Below are positions 1-9,850 of a stretch of DNA of 64,000 nucleotides, in pieces. Location of the stretch: positions 1 through 64,000 of the forward strand of contig SVOL01000008.1 in assembly GCA_015066395.1 (NCBI GenBank). The letters run 5' to 3'. The stretch's first letter is position 1. Each line of letters starts with the position of its first letter. The notes below the pieces were generated by a model. The model was not told the origin of the DNA and ran no database searches. It saw nothing but the letters and a program-made list of their open reading frames with translations. Source of the stretch: Oscillospiraceae bacterium. Its GTDB lineage: Bacteria; Bacillota; Clostridia; Oscillospirales; Acutalibacteraceae. The position numbers and the translations under genes are program-made.

Positions 1-15
1 CTCTCATAATTTTTA

Positions 16-225
16 GTGAAATCGTTCGCTTGCGCTCACGATGAAATAATTCACTTCGTGAATTGTGAAATTTGATGCTAACGCATCAAGTGAAATTAAA
101 TCCACCCACTCGCCGTTGAGGCGGATTTCACTGCCCGCAGGGCAATTTCACTGCCGAAGGCGATTTAGCCCACCCGAAAGGGTGGATTTAACTGAAAAAG
201 GACTTTCTTTCGAAAGTCCTTTTTC
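16..225. repeat. Tandem array of short hairpins separated by GTGAAAT (left half) and ATTTCAC/ATTTAAC (right half), ending in a 14-bp-stem hairpin beside tRNA-Ser
   Basis: GTGAAAT/ATGAAAT at 16, 41, 65, 90; ATTTCAC/ATTTAGC/ATTTAAC at 125, 145, 163, 186. Hairpins AATTCAC-ttc-GTGAATT (48-64), TTGATGC-taac-GCATCAA (72-89), TGCCC-gca-GGGCA (132-144), CCACCC-gaaa-GGGTGG (170-185), GAAAAAGGACTTTC-tttc-GAAAGTCCTTTTTC (194-225). Confidence 0.8.
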
Positions 226-315
226 TGGCGGAGTAGGAGAGATTTGAACTCTCGCGCCGGTTACCCGACCTACTCCCTTAGCAGGGGAGCCTCTTCACCA
301 CTTGAGTACTACTCC
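226..315 (-). tRNA. tRNA-Ser(GCU)
   Basis: Reverse complement GGAGTAGTACTCAAGTGG...CCCCTGCTAAGGGAG...GAGTTCAAATCTCTCCTACTCCGCCA; acceptor stem GGAGTAG/CTACTCC, long variable arm, encoded CCA, anticodon GCT. Confidence 0.93.
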
Positions 316-371
316 ATAAGTGCCTTATATTTAAACGGTTCGCATTAAAGCTTGCCGTTTATTAACTTTTC

Positions 372-460
372 TGGCGGAGAGGAAGGGATTCGAACCCTTG
401 TGGGGTTGCCCCCAAACGGTTTTCAAGACCGCCTCGTTATGACCACTTCGATACCTCTCC
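372..460 (-). tRNA. tRNA-Ser(UGA)
   Basis: Reverse complement GGAGAGGTATCGAAGTGGTCATAACGAGGCGGTCTTGAAAACCG...GGGTTCGAATCCCTTCCTCTCCGCCA; anticodon TGA, long variable arm, encoded CCA. Confidence 0.93.
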
Positions 461-645
461 GTGTTTCGAGTGTCGTAACTAACGACGCTTAAAGATTTTA
501 ACACAAATGTCCTCACTTGTCAACACCTTATTAGAAAAAATATTGTTTAATAGGTGGTCAATTTTCGCATATTTTACTTGAATTGAGAACTATTTTGAGT
601 TATAATAAATTAGAATATGGGTCAGTATGTCTATTGGGAGATTTT

Positions 646-2055
646 ATGTTGGATTTTAATGGAAATTTTATGGCCGACGATGCGGAACTTAGAGAGCAGT
701 TTTCGTTCGCTTTGCGCGTGTCTGAAATTTTAAAAACTAAATATTCTACTAAGCCTTTGGCTTTTGTGCATACATACGGCTGTCAGCAGAACGTCAGTGA
801 TTCTGAACGTCTTAAAGGTCTTTTGGAGTTGATGGGGTACGGCTTTACTGAGGAGTTGAGCGAGGCTCAGCTGGTGCTCTATAATACCTGTGCCGTTCGC
901 GAACATGCTGAGGACAGAGTGTTCGGTAACGTCGGCATCTTGAAAGCATTAAAGCGTGAGAATCCCGATCTTCTCATTATCGTCTGCGGCTGTATGGCTC
1001 AGCAGCCCGAGGTTGCCGAGAAGATCAAAAAAAGCTACCCGTATGTTGATATTCTGTTTGGTACTCATGTTCGTCACCGTTTGCCCGAGTTTGTTTACAA
1101 GCGTTTGAACGGTTCGCCGAGAATTTTCTGCAATCCCGACGGTGCCATTCCTTTTAAAGAGGGTGTTCCGCTTCGGCGTGACGGCACCTTTAAGGCGTGG
1201 TTGCCGATTATGGAAGGCTGTAACAATTTCTGTTCCTACTGCATCGTGCCGTATACAAGAGGTCGTGAGGTCTCACGTGAACCCGAGGCAGTATTAAGGG
1301 AAGCGAAAATGCTTATTGTCGACGGTGCAAAGGAAATTATGCTACTCGGTCAGAATGTCAATTCCTACGGCAAGGGAAACAAGTGCGAGATGAATTTTGC
1401 CGGGTTGTTGAGAGCTATAAACGCGTTGCCCGGCGATTTCAGAATCAGGTTTATGACCTCGCATCCAAAAGATTGCTCGGAAGAGCTGTTGGTTGCGATG
1501 AGTGAGTGCGAAAAGGTCGAGCGACACTTGCATCTGCCTGTTCAAAGCGGTTCGGACAGGATATTAAAAGCGATGAACCGAGTTTATGATACTGAGAAGT
1601 ATCTTTCACTTGTCAGAAGAGCGCGTGAGCTGATGCCCGACATTGAGTTTACCAGTGACATAATCGTTGGTTTCCCCGGTGAGACCTATGAGGACTTTAA
1701 GTGCACTCTGGAACTCATTAAAGAGGTAAGGTACTACGCTTTGTTCACCTTTATTTTCTCACCGAGACCGGGTACTCCTGCGGCAAAAATGCCCGAGGTT
1801 GCTACCAAGGCAGAAAAATCAAAGTGGTTTACTGAGATGCTGAAGGTTCAGGAGAAGATCGCAGAAGAGATCGACAAGGCAGCAGTCGGCCGCAAGGTTC
1901 GGCTGCTTATAGAAGACGAGGACAACGGACGAGCCGTAGGCAGGTCGAGCGAAAACTATGTTGTGATCTTGGATGGTGAGCAGTTGCCGTTGGGCGAATT
2001 TGTTGATGCCGAAATTACACATTTCGACGGAAAATTACACGGAAAATTAATCTAA
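646..2055 (+). CDS. miaB: tRNA-2-methylthio-N6-dimethylallyladenosine synthase MiaB
   Basis: YGCQQNVSDSE N-terminal motif, radical SAM CNNFCSYC, TRAM-like C-terminus; ATG at 646 lies downstream of TATAAT at 601, so the longer ORF start at 583 is less likely. Confidence 0.93.
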   Translation: MLDFNGNFMADDAELREQFSFALRVSEILKTKYSTKPLAFVHTYGCQQNVSDSERLKGLLELMGYGFTEELSEAQLVLYNTCAVREHAEDRVFGNVGILKALKRENPDLLIIVCGCMAQQPEVAEKIKKSYPYVDILFGTHVRHRLPEFVYKRLNGSPRIFCNPDGAIPFKEGVPLRRDGTFKAWLPIMEGCNNFCSYCIVPYTRGREVSREPEAVLREAKMLIVDGAKEIMLLGQNVNSYGKGNKCEMNFAGLLRAINALPGDFRIRFMTSHPKDCSEELLVAMSECEKVERHLHLPVQSGSDRILKAMNRVYDTEKYLSLVRRARELMPDIEFTSDIIVGFPGETYEDFKCTLELIKEVRYYALFTFIFSPRPGTPAAKMPEVATKAEKSKWFTEMLKVQEKIAEEIDKAAVGRKVRLLIEDEDNGRAVGRSSENYVVILDGEQLPLGEFVDAEITHFDGKLHGKLI

Positions 2056-2070
2056 AAGGAGATTTTTAAA

Positions 2071-2481
2071 ATGGATATTATTGAAGCAGCAAGACAGTTG
2101 GGTGCGGCTATTCAGGCCGATGAAAGATACAAGAAGGTCATGGTCTCAAGCAAGGCCAATGACAGCGATACTGCATTGCAGGAGCTTATCAGTGAGTTTA
2201 ACCTTATGCGTATGACTATTGACAACGAGTTCAATAAGCCCGAAGAAGAACGCAACGAGGAGAAGATCAAGGAATTTAATGTTTCGATGCGTCAGCTTTA
2301 CGGTAAAATTATGTGTACCGACAGTATGATGGCTTACAGCGAGGCAAAGAAGGATTTTGACGCTGTTATGAACAAGGTTAACGCTATTATCGAGATGTCG
2401 ATGAACGGCGAAGATCCTATGACCTGCGAACCCTCAGAGGGTTGCAGCGGCAGTTGTGCCACTTGCGGCGGTTGCCACTGA
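2071..2481 (+). CDS. YlbF/YmcA family protein with Cys-rich C-terminal tail
   Basis: All-alpha YlbF/YmcA-type sequence between miaB and mutS; tail CEPSEGCSGSCATCGGCH. Confidence 0.75.
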   Translation: MDIIEAARQLGAAIQADERYKKVMVSSKANDSDTALQELISEFNLMRMTIDNEFNKPEEERNEEKIKEFNVSMRQLYGKIMCTDSMMAYSEAKKDFDAVMNKVNAIIEMSMNGEDPMTCEPSEGCSGSCATCGGCH

Positions 2482-2499
2482 TTTTAAATTTACAAGCCT

Positions 2500-5121
2500 T
2501 TGGAGGTGAGCTTTGTGGGTGAACTTTCACCGATGATGCGACAGTATCTTGAAATAAAAGAAAAGAATAAGGACTCTTTGCTGTTTTTCCGTGTCGGCGA
2601 TTTTTACGAGATGTTTTTTGACGACGCCGTGACCGCTTCACGCGAGTTGGAGTTGGTGCTGACGGGTAAAGATTGCGGTTTAGAGGAAAGGGCACCGATG
2701 TGCGGTGTTCCGTACCACAGCTGTGAGGGTTATATTGCACGGCTCATTGAAAAGGGCTACAAGGTTGCTATTTGCGAGCAGGTCGAAGACCCTGCTACGG
2801 CCAAAGGTCTTGTCCGCCGTGACGTTATCAGAGTTGTAACTCCGGGTACGGTTTTGGAAGACTCGATGCTTGACGAATCGAGGAATAATTATCTGGCTTC
2901 CGTTATTTTTGATGGCAAGGATTTCGGTCTTTGTTTTATAGATGCTTCGACCGGATCTGTAAATGTGACCGAGATAACGGGAAGTGACGTGAATAACCGA
3001 GTGATGTCGGAGCTTGGTCGCTTCACACCGAAGGAGATCATCACGGTCAAAGGGTTCGCCGAGAAAAAGGAGATAGTCTCCTTTGTTAAGGACAGAATAC
3101 CCTGCTGTGTTACTATCATTGACGATGAAAGATTTGACAGCGGTATTGCCGCTGCGGCCGTTTGCCGTCAGTTTAATGTTAAAAATGTTAATGAGGTCGG
3201 TCTGTCTTTAGGGTCGATAGCGTTGCGTGCTTTGGGTGCGGCTATTGATTATCTTGAAAAGACGCAGATGGGCGGAATGGAGAGAATCTCTGCTGTCAAT
3301 CTCTATACCGACAATCAATATATGCGTGTTGACGTTACCGCAATGCGGAACCTGGAACTTATGGAAACTATGCGCGGCAAGTCAAAGCGAGGTTCCTTGC
3401 TCTGGGTCATTGATAAGACCAAGACTGCGATGGGTAAGCGTTTAATAAGGCGGTTTATTGAACAGCCCTTGATGGACGTTATGGCTATCGAAACAAGGTA
3501 TAACGGCGTAGATGAGTTGTGTTCGGATACGGTGCTGTGTGCCGAACTTCGCGAGGCTTTAAGCGGTATTCACGATATGGAGCGACTGATGACCCGTATC
3601 GTCTACGGTACCGCCGGTGCGAGAGAACTTCGTTCTCTCAGCTTTACGATGTCGCAGTTGCCTATAATAAAGAGACTGTTGGCTGATTGCCGAAGCCGTA
3701 TAATTTCGGGTGCTGTCAGCAATATCGATACACTCAATGACCTGTGCGAACTTATCGACAAGGCGATCGTTGATGATCCGCCGTTTTCGGTGCGTGAGGG
3801 TGGAATTATCAGACCCGGTTATAACGAAGACGTTGACATTCTTCGCTCGGACATGACCGACGGCAAGAGCGTTATAGCCGCCATAGAAGCCGAGGAACGT
3901 GAAAAGACCGGTATTAAGACACTTAAAGTCCGCTATAACAAGGTTTTCGGTTATTATATCGAGGTCACCAATTCGTTTAAAGAAATGGTGCCCGACCGAT
4001 ACATAAGAAAGCAGACTTTAACCAACTGCGAGCGATATATCACCGAGGAACTGAAAAATATCGAAGCGAGAGTCTTGGGTGCTAAAGAGCACAGTGTTCA
4101 GCTTGAGTACAAGATATTTGACGGTATAAGAAAAACGGTTGCCGAAGCTCTGCCGAGGGTGCAAAAAACTGCCGATGCGGTCGCTCTTATTGATGTTCTG
4201 GCGTCTTTCGCCACAGTTTCGGTCGAGAACAATTATTGCCGACCGACACTTAATGTCAACGGCAATCTCAATATAGTTGCAGGACGTCATCCTGTTGTTG
4301 AACTCTTGAGTTCTGTACCTTTTGTGCCGAATGACACGGTGCTTGACTGCGGTGACAACCGCTGTGCGATTATCACCGGTCCTAATATGGCAGGTAAGTC
4401 GACCTATATGAGGCAGGTCGCGATCATCGTAATATTGGCACAGATAGGTTGCTTTGTTCCGGCTCAGTCGGCTGAGGTGCCGATCACCGATGCGGTGTTC
4501 ACCCGTGTCGGAGCGTCGGATGACTTGGCTTCGGGCCAGTCGACCTTTATGGTCGAGATGAGTGAGGTTGCGCACATCTTAAAGAATGCGACCTCTAAGA
4601 GTTTGTTGATCTTAGACGAGATCGGACGAGGTACGTCGACCTATGACGGAATGTCGATTGCCCGTGCGGTTCTGGAGTTTGTTAACGACAAGCGTAAGAT
4701 CGGTGCGAAAACTCTTTTTGCCACGCACTATCACGAGTTGACCACTCTTGAGACCCTTATCGACGGTGTTAAAAATTACAACGTCGCGGTCAAAAAGAGG
4801 GGTGACGATATTACCTTCCTACGCCGTATCGTTCGCGGCGGCGCCGACGACAGCTACGGTGTCGAGGTTGCCAAGCTTTCGGGAATTCCCGCTAAGGTCA
4901 TCGACCGTGCAAAGGAAATTCTCTATTCGTTAGAAAACGGCGAGGGAACGGGTAAAGCTTCCATTACGGGTGATGAGGCTGAGATGCAGATGACCATTGA
5001 ACTGCACGGAGCCAAACAGCTGTTGGAGGAGTTAAAATTCACGGATGTCAATACGTTGACACCGATCGAATGTATGACGGTACTTAATGATTTTGTCAGA
5101 AAAGCCAAAGAAATACAGTGA
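2500..5121 (+). CDS. mutS: DNA mismatch repair protein MutS
   Basis: MMRQYLEIKEKNKDSLLFFRVGDFYEMFFDDA; Walker A GPNMAGKST; DEIGRGTSTYDG. Confidence 0.97.
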   Translation: MEVSFVGELSPMMRQYLEIKEKNKDSLLFFRVGDFYEMFFDDAVTASRELELVLTGKDCGLEERAPMCGVPYHSCEGYIARLIEKGYKVAICEQVEDPATAKGLVRRDVIRVVTPGTVLEDSMLDESRNNYLASVIFDGKDFGLCFIDASTGSVNVTEITGSDVNNRVMSELGRFTPKEIITVKGFAEKKEIVSFVKDRIPCCVTIIDDERFDSGIAAAAVCRQFNVKNVNEVGLSLGSIALRALGAAIDYLEKTQMGGMERISAVNLYTDNQYMRVDVTAMRNLELMETMRGKSKRGSLLWVIDKTKTAMGKRLIRRFIEQPLMDVMAIETRYNGVDELCSDTVLCAELREALSGIHDMERLMTRIVYGTAGARELRSLSFTMSQLPIIKRLLADCRSRIISGAVSNIDTLNDLCELIDKAIVDDPPFSVREGGIIRPGYNEDVDILRSDMTDGKSVIAAIEAEEREKTGIKTLKVRYNKVFGYYIEVTNSFKEMVPDRYIRKQTLTNCERYITEELKNIEARVLGAKEHSVQLEYKIFDGIRKTVAEALPRVQKTADAVALIDVLASFATVSVENNYCRPTLNVNGNLNIVAGRHPVVELLSSVPFVPNDTVLDCGDNRCAIITGPNMAGKSTYMRQVAIIVILAQIGCFVPAQSAEVPITDAVFTRVGASDDLASGQSTFMVEMSEVAHILKNATSKSLLILDEIGRGTSTYDGMSIARAVLEFVNDKRKIGAKTLFATHYHELTTLETLIDGVKNYNVAVKKRGDDITFLRRIVRGGADDSYGVEVAKLSGIPAKVIDRAKEILYSLENGEGTGKASITGDEAEMQMTIELHGAKQLLEELKFTDVNTLTPIECMTVLNDFVRKAKEIQ

Positions 5122-5143
5122 TTTTATTGCAGGAGGAAAAATT

Positions 5144-5668
5144 ATGAAACTCAACGCAAGATATAAGGTCATCGGCAAAAAGCGTTTTGCCAAGCTCGAT
5201 ATGCCGTATGACGAGGTTTTGGACACCTTTGAGAACGCTATTGCAAACCTCGGCTCTGATTCGAGATTAGTCGGTAGTGTCAACCGCGAGACAGGTGTTT
5301 TTAAGATCGAGTATAAGTTGGATCCCGACAAGAAGGATACCTTTGAGACCTACTGCATTCTTGTTCAGGTCAAGGACAAGGGAGACGGCACCACTAAGAT
5401 AGAATATGCCTTTGTGTACGACCGCTTTATCTGCTGGTATACAAGGATCTTGTCGGCTATCTGCTTTGCAGTGCCTTTGGCAGCAGCAGGCTTTGTTTAC
5501 TTCTACTTCAAGATGCGTGAATTGATGCATCTTACCCTCTATATTCCGCTTTTGCTCATTTCGGCATTCGGTCTTTTCTCGCTTATAGGCTACAACGAAA
5601 AGCAGGAGGCTGCCGAGCCGATGGTCAAAGAATTCGAGGAATTGCTCGTATCGGCTTTTGACGAATAA
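5144..5668 (+). CDS. Conserved hypothetical membrane protein
   Basis: ATG with AGGAGG upstream; two hydrophobic segments; sits between mutS and mutL. Confidence 0.6.
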   Translation: MKLNARYKVIGKKRFAKLDMPYDEVLDTFENAIANLGSDSRLVGSVNRETGVFKIEYKLDPDKKDTFETYCILVQVKDKGDGTTKIEYAFVYDRFICWYTRILSAICFAVPLAAAGFVYFYFKMRELMHLTLYIPLLLISAFGLFSLIGYNEKQEAAEPMVKEFEELLVSAFDE

Positions 5669-5703
5669 TTAAAAATTTTAATTTTTAAAAGGGAGGTGGC
5701 AAA

Positions 5704-7698
5704 ATGCCTGAGATCAAGGTGTTACCCAAAGCGGTGGCGGAACTTATCGCCGCAGGTGAGGTAGTAGAACGTCCTGCGTCGGTTATTAAGGAGTTGGTTG
5801 AAAACTCTATTGACGCAAAGTCCACTATGATAACCGTCGAGATCCAGAACGGCGGTGTCACGTTTATGCGTGTGACCGATAACGGTTGCGGAATAGCGAC
5901 TGATAATGTCGCAACGGCATTTTTACGCCACGCTACCAGCAAGGTCAGCACTGAGGACGATCTTAACGAGATAATGACTTTAGGCTTCAGAGGTGAGGCT
6001 CTGGCGGCCATTTCTTCTGTTTCAAGGGTCGAAATGCTGACCAAAACAAAAGAGTCGCCGGTCGGCACTCTTTACCGAGCCGAAGGCGGTAATAATATTA
6101 CCGTTGCGGACGCGGGTTGTCCCGACGGCACGACCATTATTGTGCGTGATCTGTTTTTTAACACTCCCGCGAGGATGAAGTTCCTGAAAAAGGACGTTGC
6201 CGAGGGTAACGCTGTGGCCGCTGTGCTTCAACATATTGCACTTTCTCATCCTGAGATTGCATTCCGCTTTATCCGTGACGGAAAGTCGGTCTTCACAACT
6301 CCCGGTGACGGCAAACTGATGTCGGCCATATACGCCGTTTGCGGTAGGGAGTTTGCCTCGACGCTCATTCCCGTCGAGGGTGAACTCGGCGGTATTCGTG
6401 TCACGGGTTACACCTGCAAGCCTGTTCATTGCAGACCTAAAAAGAATGCTCAGTTTGTTTTTTTGAACGGTCGCTATGTCCGTTCGGGAACGGTGGCAAC
6501 TGCTCTGGACACGGCGTATAAAAATTCGGCCATGGTCGGTCGTTTTCCTGCGGCTGTGTTGCATTTGACAGTGCCTTACGGTGCGGTCGACATCAATGTT
6601 CATCCCGCTAAGACTGAGGTTAGATTCTCTGACGAGAGAAGGATCTTTGACTGCGTGCATTTCGCTGTTAAAAACGCTATTTCTGCGGGTGATGTGAGAC
6701 CGCAGGCTAACCTTTCCCAAGGCGGATATAAGTATAGAATGACGGCCGAGGAATATCGCCAGACGGTTATCCCCGAAGTGGCAAAATCGGCTGATAAAAC
6801 ATTGGAAACTTACGGAAAAATGCTTGAGCGAGCCGCTAAAAACGCTCAAAGACCTACGTTTTCGGACATCGCTCCGAAGAGTGTAAATTCCTATAATGTT
6901 GGAACGTCAACTGCGGTAGAACCTAAGGAGGATAAACCGCCGCATTACGTTCCTGCTACTTTGGCGGAACCTCATGCCGAGCAGCCAGAAGAGGTCGTCG
7001 CTAAAAGTGCAGAACCCGAAACCGAGATAAACTACACCGAACTGCTGGCCGAGAGGATAAAGAAGCAGTTGGAAGATATTGAATTCGATGAGAAACCCGT
7101 AGAAGAGCCGGTGTGTCGGGTGGCGGAGGATGACCAGCCGAAACCTATTCGTTATATCGGCGAGGTTTTTAGTACCTATATATTGGCACAGATGGGTGAG
7201 GGACTGTTTTTGATCGACAAGCACGCCGCCCATGAAAGAATACTTTTTAACAAGTTTAAATCCGAGATATCGGTCGATCCGCAGATGCTTCTTGTACCTC
7301 AGCAGGTTGCTTTGAAGGAGGATCATCAGGCGGTCGTTGATAATCTTGAAATAATAAACCGCGCAGGCTTTGAAATTGAAGATTTCGGTGATGACACGGT
7401 GCTTGTCCGTGCCGTTCCGGCGGCCTTGACGGGTGAAGATGTGACCGACCTTGTTTTGGAATTGGGGCGTAATTTGTCTGACAAAGCGGCGGTCGAAATA
7501 GAAAAATTGGAACGTATTTTTGAGACCATGTCTTGCCGTGCCGCGGTCAAAGCAGGCAATCTTTCTTCTGATGAGGAATTGAAGGTCTTAGCCGAAACCG
7601 TGCTGTCGAACAGGGACATTATGTACTGTCCGCACGGACGGCCTGTGGCTGTTGAGATCACAAGACGTGAGATCGAAAAGCAGTTCGGAAGGGTATAA
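5704..7698 (+). CDS. mutL: DNA mismatch repair endonuclease MutL
   Basis: AAGEVVERPASVIKELVENSIDA, GFRGEAL; C-terminal MutL dimerisation region. Confidence 0.97.
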   Translation: MPEIKVLPKAVAELIAAGEVVERPASVIKELVENSIDAKSTMITVEIQNGGVTFMRVTDNGCGIATDNVATAFLRHATSKVSTEDDLNEIMTLGFRGEALAAISSVSRVEMLTKTKESPVGTLYRAEGGNNITVADAGCPDGTTIIVRDLFFNTPARMKFLKKDVAEGNAVAAVLQHIALSHPEIAFRFIRDGKSVFTTPGDGKLMSAIYAVCGREFASTLIPVEGELGGIRVTGYTCKPVHCRPKKNAQFVFLNGRYVRSGTVATALDTAYKNSAMVGRFPAAVLHLTVPYGAVDINVHPAKTEVRFSDERRIFDCVHFAVKNAISAGDVRPQANLSQGGYKYRMTAEEYRQTVIPEVAKSADKTLETYGKMLERAAKNAQRPTFSDIAPKSVNSYNVGTSTAVEPKEDKPPHYVPATLAEPHAEQPEEVVAKSAEPETEINYTELLAERIKKQLEDIEFDEKPVEEPVCRVAEDDQPKPIRYIGEVFSTYILAQMGEGLFLIDKHAAHERILFNKFKSEISVDPQMLLVPQQVALKEDHQAVVDNLEIINRAGFEIEDFGDDTVLVRAVPAALTGEDVTDLVLELGRNLSDKAAVEIEKLERIFETMSCRAAVKAGNLSSDEELKVLAETVLSNRDIMYCPHGRPVAVEITRREIEKQFGRV

Positions 7699-7699
7699 G

Positions 7700-8623
7700 A
7701 TGCAAGAAAAGATCCCCGTAGTTGTTATTGTGGGTCCTACCGCTTCGGGTAAAACGGCTTTAGGCGTAGAGGTTGCGAAATTCTTGTCGGGAGAGGTTAT
7801 TTCGGCCGATTCGATGCAGGTGTACACTTCAATGCCGATAGCCTCGGCGGCTCCGACGTTGGAGGAGACCAAAGGGATACCGCATCATTTGATAGGTTTT
7901 TTGTCGCCTTGTGAAAAATTTTCGGTAGCCGAGTTTGTGAAACTGGCCACCGAAAAGGCCAAGGATATAAAGAGCCGCGGCAAGGTGCCGATAATCGTCG
8001 GAGGCACAGGACTTTATATCGACAGTTTGTTAAAGGGAATAACCTTTAATGATGAGGATTGCTCCAAGGTGCGGCGGGATCTAGAGGCAGAGGTCGATAA
8101 AAAAGGGATAGAGGTGCTTTTTGAAAGGCTTAAAGCACTCGATCCCGATACAGCCGCGCGGTTGCACCTAAACGACCGCAAGAGGATCATAAGAGCGCTT
8201 GAGGTTTATTTTCTTCACGGTAAAACTATGACCGAGCTTAATGAGGAATCCTTGCTGTCGGGTTCGGTTTTTAAACCTTTCATTTTAGGGATAACCTACC
8301 GCGACCGCGAAAAACTGTATGATAGGATCAACAGGCGTGTTGATATTATGGTTGAAAACGGCTTGTTAAAAGAAGCCGAAGCGGCCTTTAAAGCGGGTGT
8401 TGGCAATACCGCTGTTCAGGCGATAGGTCATAAGGAGCTGTTTCCTTATTTTGAGGGTCAGATCACCTTATCCGTTGCGGTTGAGAATTTGAAGCAGGCG
8501 ACCAGGCGCTATGCCAAACGTCAGTTGACCTGGTTCAGACGGAATGAAGAGATAAACTGGATATATGCCGACGAGGTTCAAAACGTAGCCGAGACGGCAA
8601 GGGAAATTTTAAAGGATTTTTAG
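7700..8623 (+). CDS. miaA: tRNA dimethylallyltransferase
   Basis: GPTASGKTALGVEVAK, ISADSMQVY, VGGTGLYIDSLL; ATG at 7700 overlaps the mutL stop region. Confidence 0.95.
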   Translation: MQEKIPVVVIVGPTASGKTALGVEVAKFLSGEVISADSMQVYTSMPIASAAPTLEETKGIPHHLIGFLSPCEKFSVAEFVKLATEKAKDIKSRGKVPIIVGGTGLYIDSLLKGITFNDEDCSKVRRDLEAEVDKKGIEVLFERLKALDPDTAARLHLNDRKRIIRALEVYFLHGKTMTELNEESLLSGSVFKPFILGITYRDREKLYDRINRRVDIMVENGLLKEAEAAFKAGVGNTAVQAIGHKELFPYFEGQITLSVAVENLKQATRRYAKRQLTWFRRNEEINWIYADEVQNVAETAREILKDF

Positions 8624-8641
8624 AAAGAGTGGTGACGGAAG

Positions 8642-9850
8642 ATGAACAAAAGCGTTGTGAATATTTTTAAATGGTTGGGGCTTATCTTTGCGGTCTTTTA
8701 TTTGTTTACCCAGCTTTATTCGGTTTTCATCGATCCCGTCACGACCGATACTGTCTATAGTTATTCGACCTATTCGGGTTATTCGGGACTGGGATATATT
8801 ATCCGCAACGAAACGGTCGTTACTAACAGCATTTCGGGTTCTTTGAGTTATGCTGTACCCGATGGCGGAAGAGTGGCTAAAGGCGGCACGGTTGCCGTTG
8901 TATATTCCAACAGCGAGGATGCCGACCGACAGCTGAAGATCGACCGTTTGGGTGAGCAGATCAAGACACTTGAGACGGTTCAGAGTTATAATGATGTCAA
9001 TGCCGCTGATGTGCCTACTCTAAGTAATAAGATACATTCGGCTTTGATGTCGGTTGTCGGCAGTACGCAAAACGGTGCGGTGTCGAGCGATTGTGATTTT
9101 GATGCCTTGCTGGAGCTTATCAACCGAAAGCAGATAATTACGGGTGAGGTCAGCAACTTCAATTCGCTGATAGCATCGCTAAAAGCCGAGAAAGCGGCTT
9201 TGGAGTCGGCAATGTCCCAGGGTAAGGGTACTATAAAATCTCCCGAGTCGGGTTATGTTGTCTGCACGGTCGACGGTTATGAAAATGTGATAAAACCCGA
9301 GGATATCGCTTCGCTTAATGCCGAAAGTCTGGCGAGTGTCAGCCCGACCGTCGCTGATACTAAAGCGGTCTGCAAGATAGTCAGCGACTATCAGTGGTAT
9401 ATTGCGGTGCAGATGCCGTTTGACGAATCTTTGAATTTGAAAGTAGGAAGCAAACTGACCTTGATGACCGAACTTGTTTCGGTCCCCGAATTGTCGGTCA
9501 CAGTTCAGTCGGTCAATAAGGAATCGGTCGGTGAGAATGCGGTCGTTGTGTTCTCCTGCGATACTATGAATACCGAGCTGGCGGCTTTGAGATTTTTGGA
9601 TCTTACGGTAGTATACAGTCAGCACCAAGGCTTGAAGGTCGATAACCGTGCGATCCGCAAGGTCAACGGTGTTACCGGAGTTTATGTTCTGTTGGCGTCG
9701 CAGGTGCATTTTGTGCCGATCAACGTTTTGTGGAGTGGCGAAAACTTCTCGATAGTTGAAAAGCAGGCTTCGGATGATAATGTCTTAAGACTTTATGATG
9801 AGATAATAGTTAAGGGAAAGAATTTGCATGACGGAAAGATTATCAAGTGA
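8642..9850 (+). CDS. HlyD-family/biotinyl-lipoyl-like periplasmic-adaptor type protein
   Basis: N-terminal TM, GYIIRNETVV...GGRVAKGGTVAVVY barrel-sandwich region, coiled coil, SPESGYVV. Confidence 0.65.
   Translation: MNKSVVNIFKWLGLIFAVFYLFTQLYSVFIDPVTTDTVYSYSTYSGYSGLGYIIRNETVVTNSISGSLSYAVPDGGRVAKGGTVAVVYSNSEDADRQLKIDRLGEQIKTLETVQSYNDVNAADVPTLSNKIHSALMSVVGSTQNGAVSSDCDFDALLELINRKQIITGEVSNFNSLIASLKAEKAALESAMSQGKGTIKSPESGYVVCTVDGYENVIKPEDIASLNAESLASVSPTVADTKAVCKIVSDYQWYIAVQMPFDESLNLKVGSKLTLMTELVSVPELSVTVQSVNKESVGENAVVVFSCDTMNTELAALRFLDLTVVYSQHQGLKVDNRAIRKVNGVTGVYVLLASQVHFVPINVLWSGENFSIVEKQASDDNVLRLYDEIIVKGKNLHDGKIIK

Noticed and set aside
16-225. CRISPR array
   Set aside because: Repeat units are only 7 nt, inserts are self-complementary, and separators invert halfway; no cas genes in the window.
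65-247. 60-aa ORF at window start
   Set aside because: Lies within the hairpin repeat array and runs into the tRNA; no coding character.
4018-4575. 185-aa minus-strand ORF
   Set aside because: Antisense to mutS; no support.
6022-6849. 275-aa minus-strand ORF
   Set aside because: Antisense to mutL with no RBS or recognisable domain.
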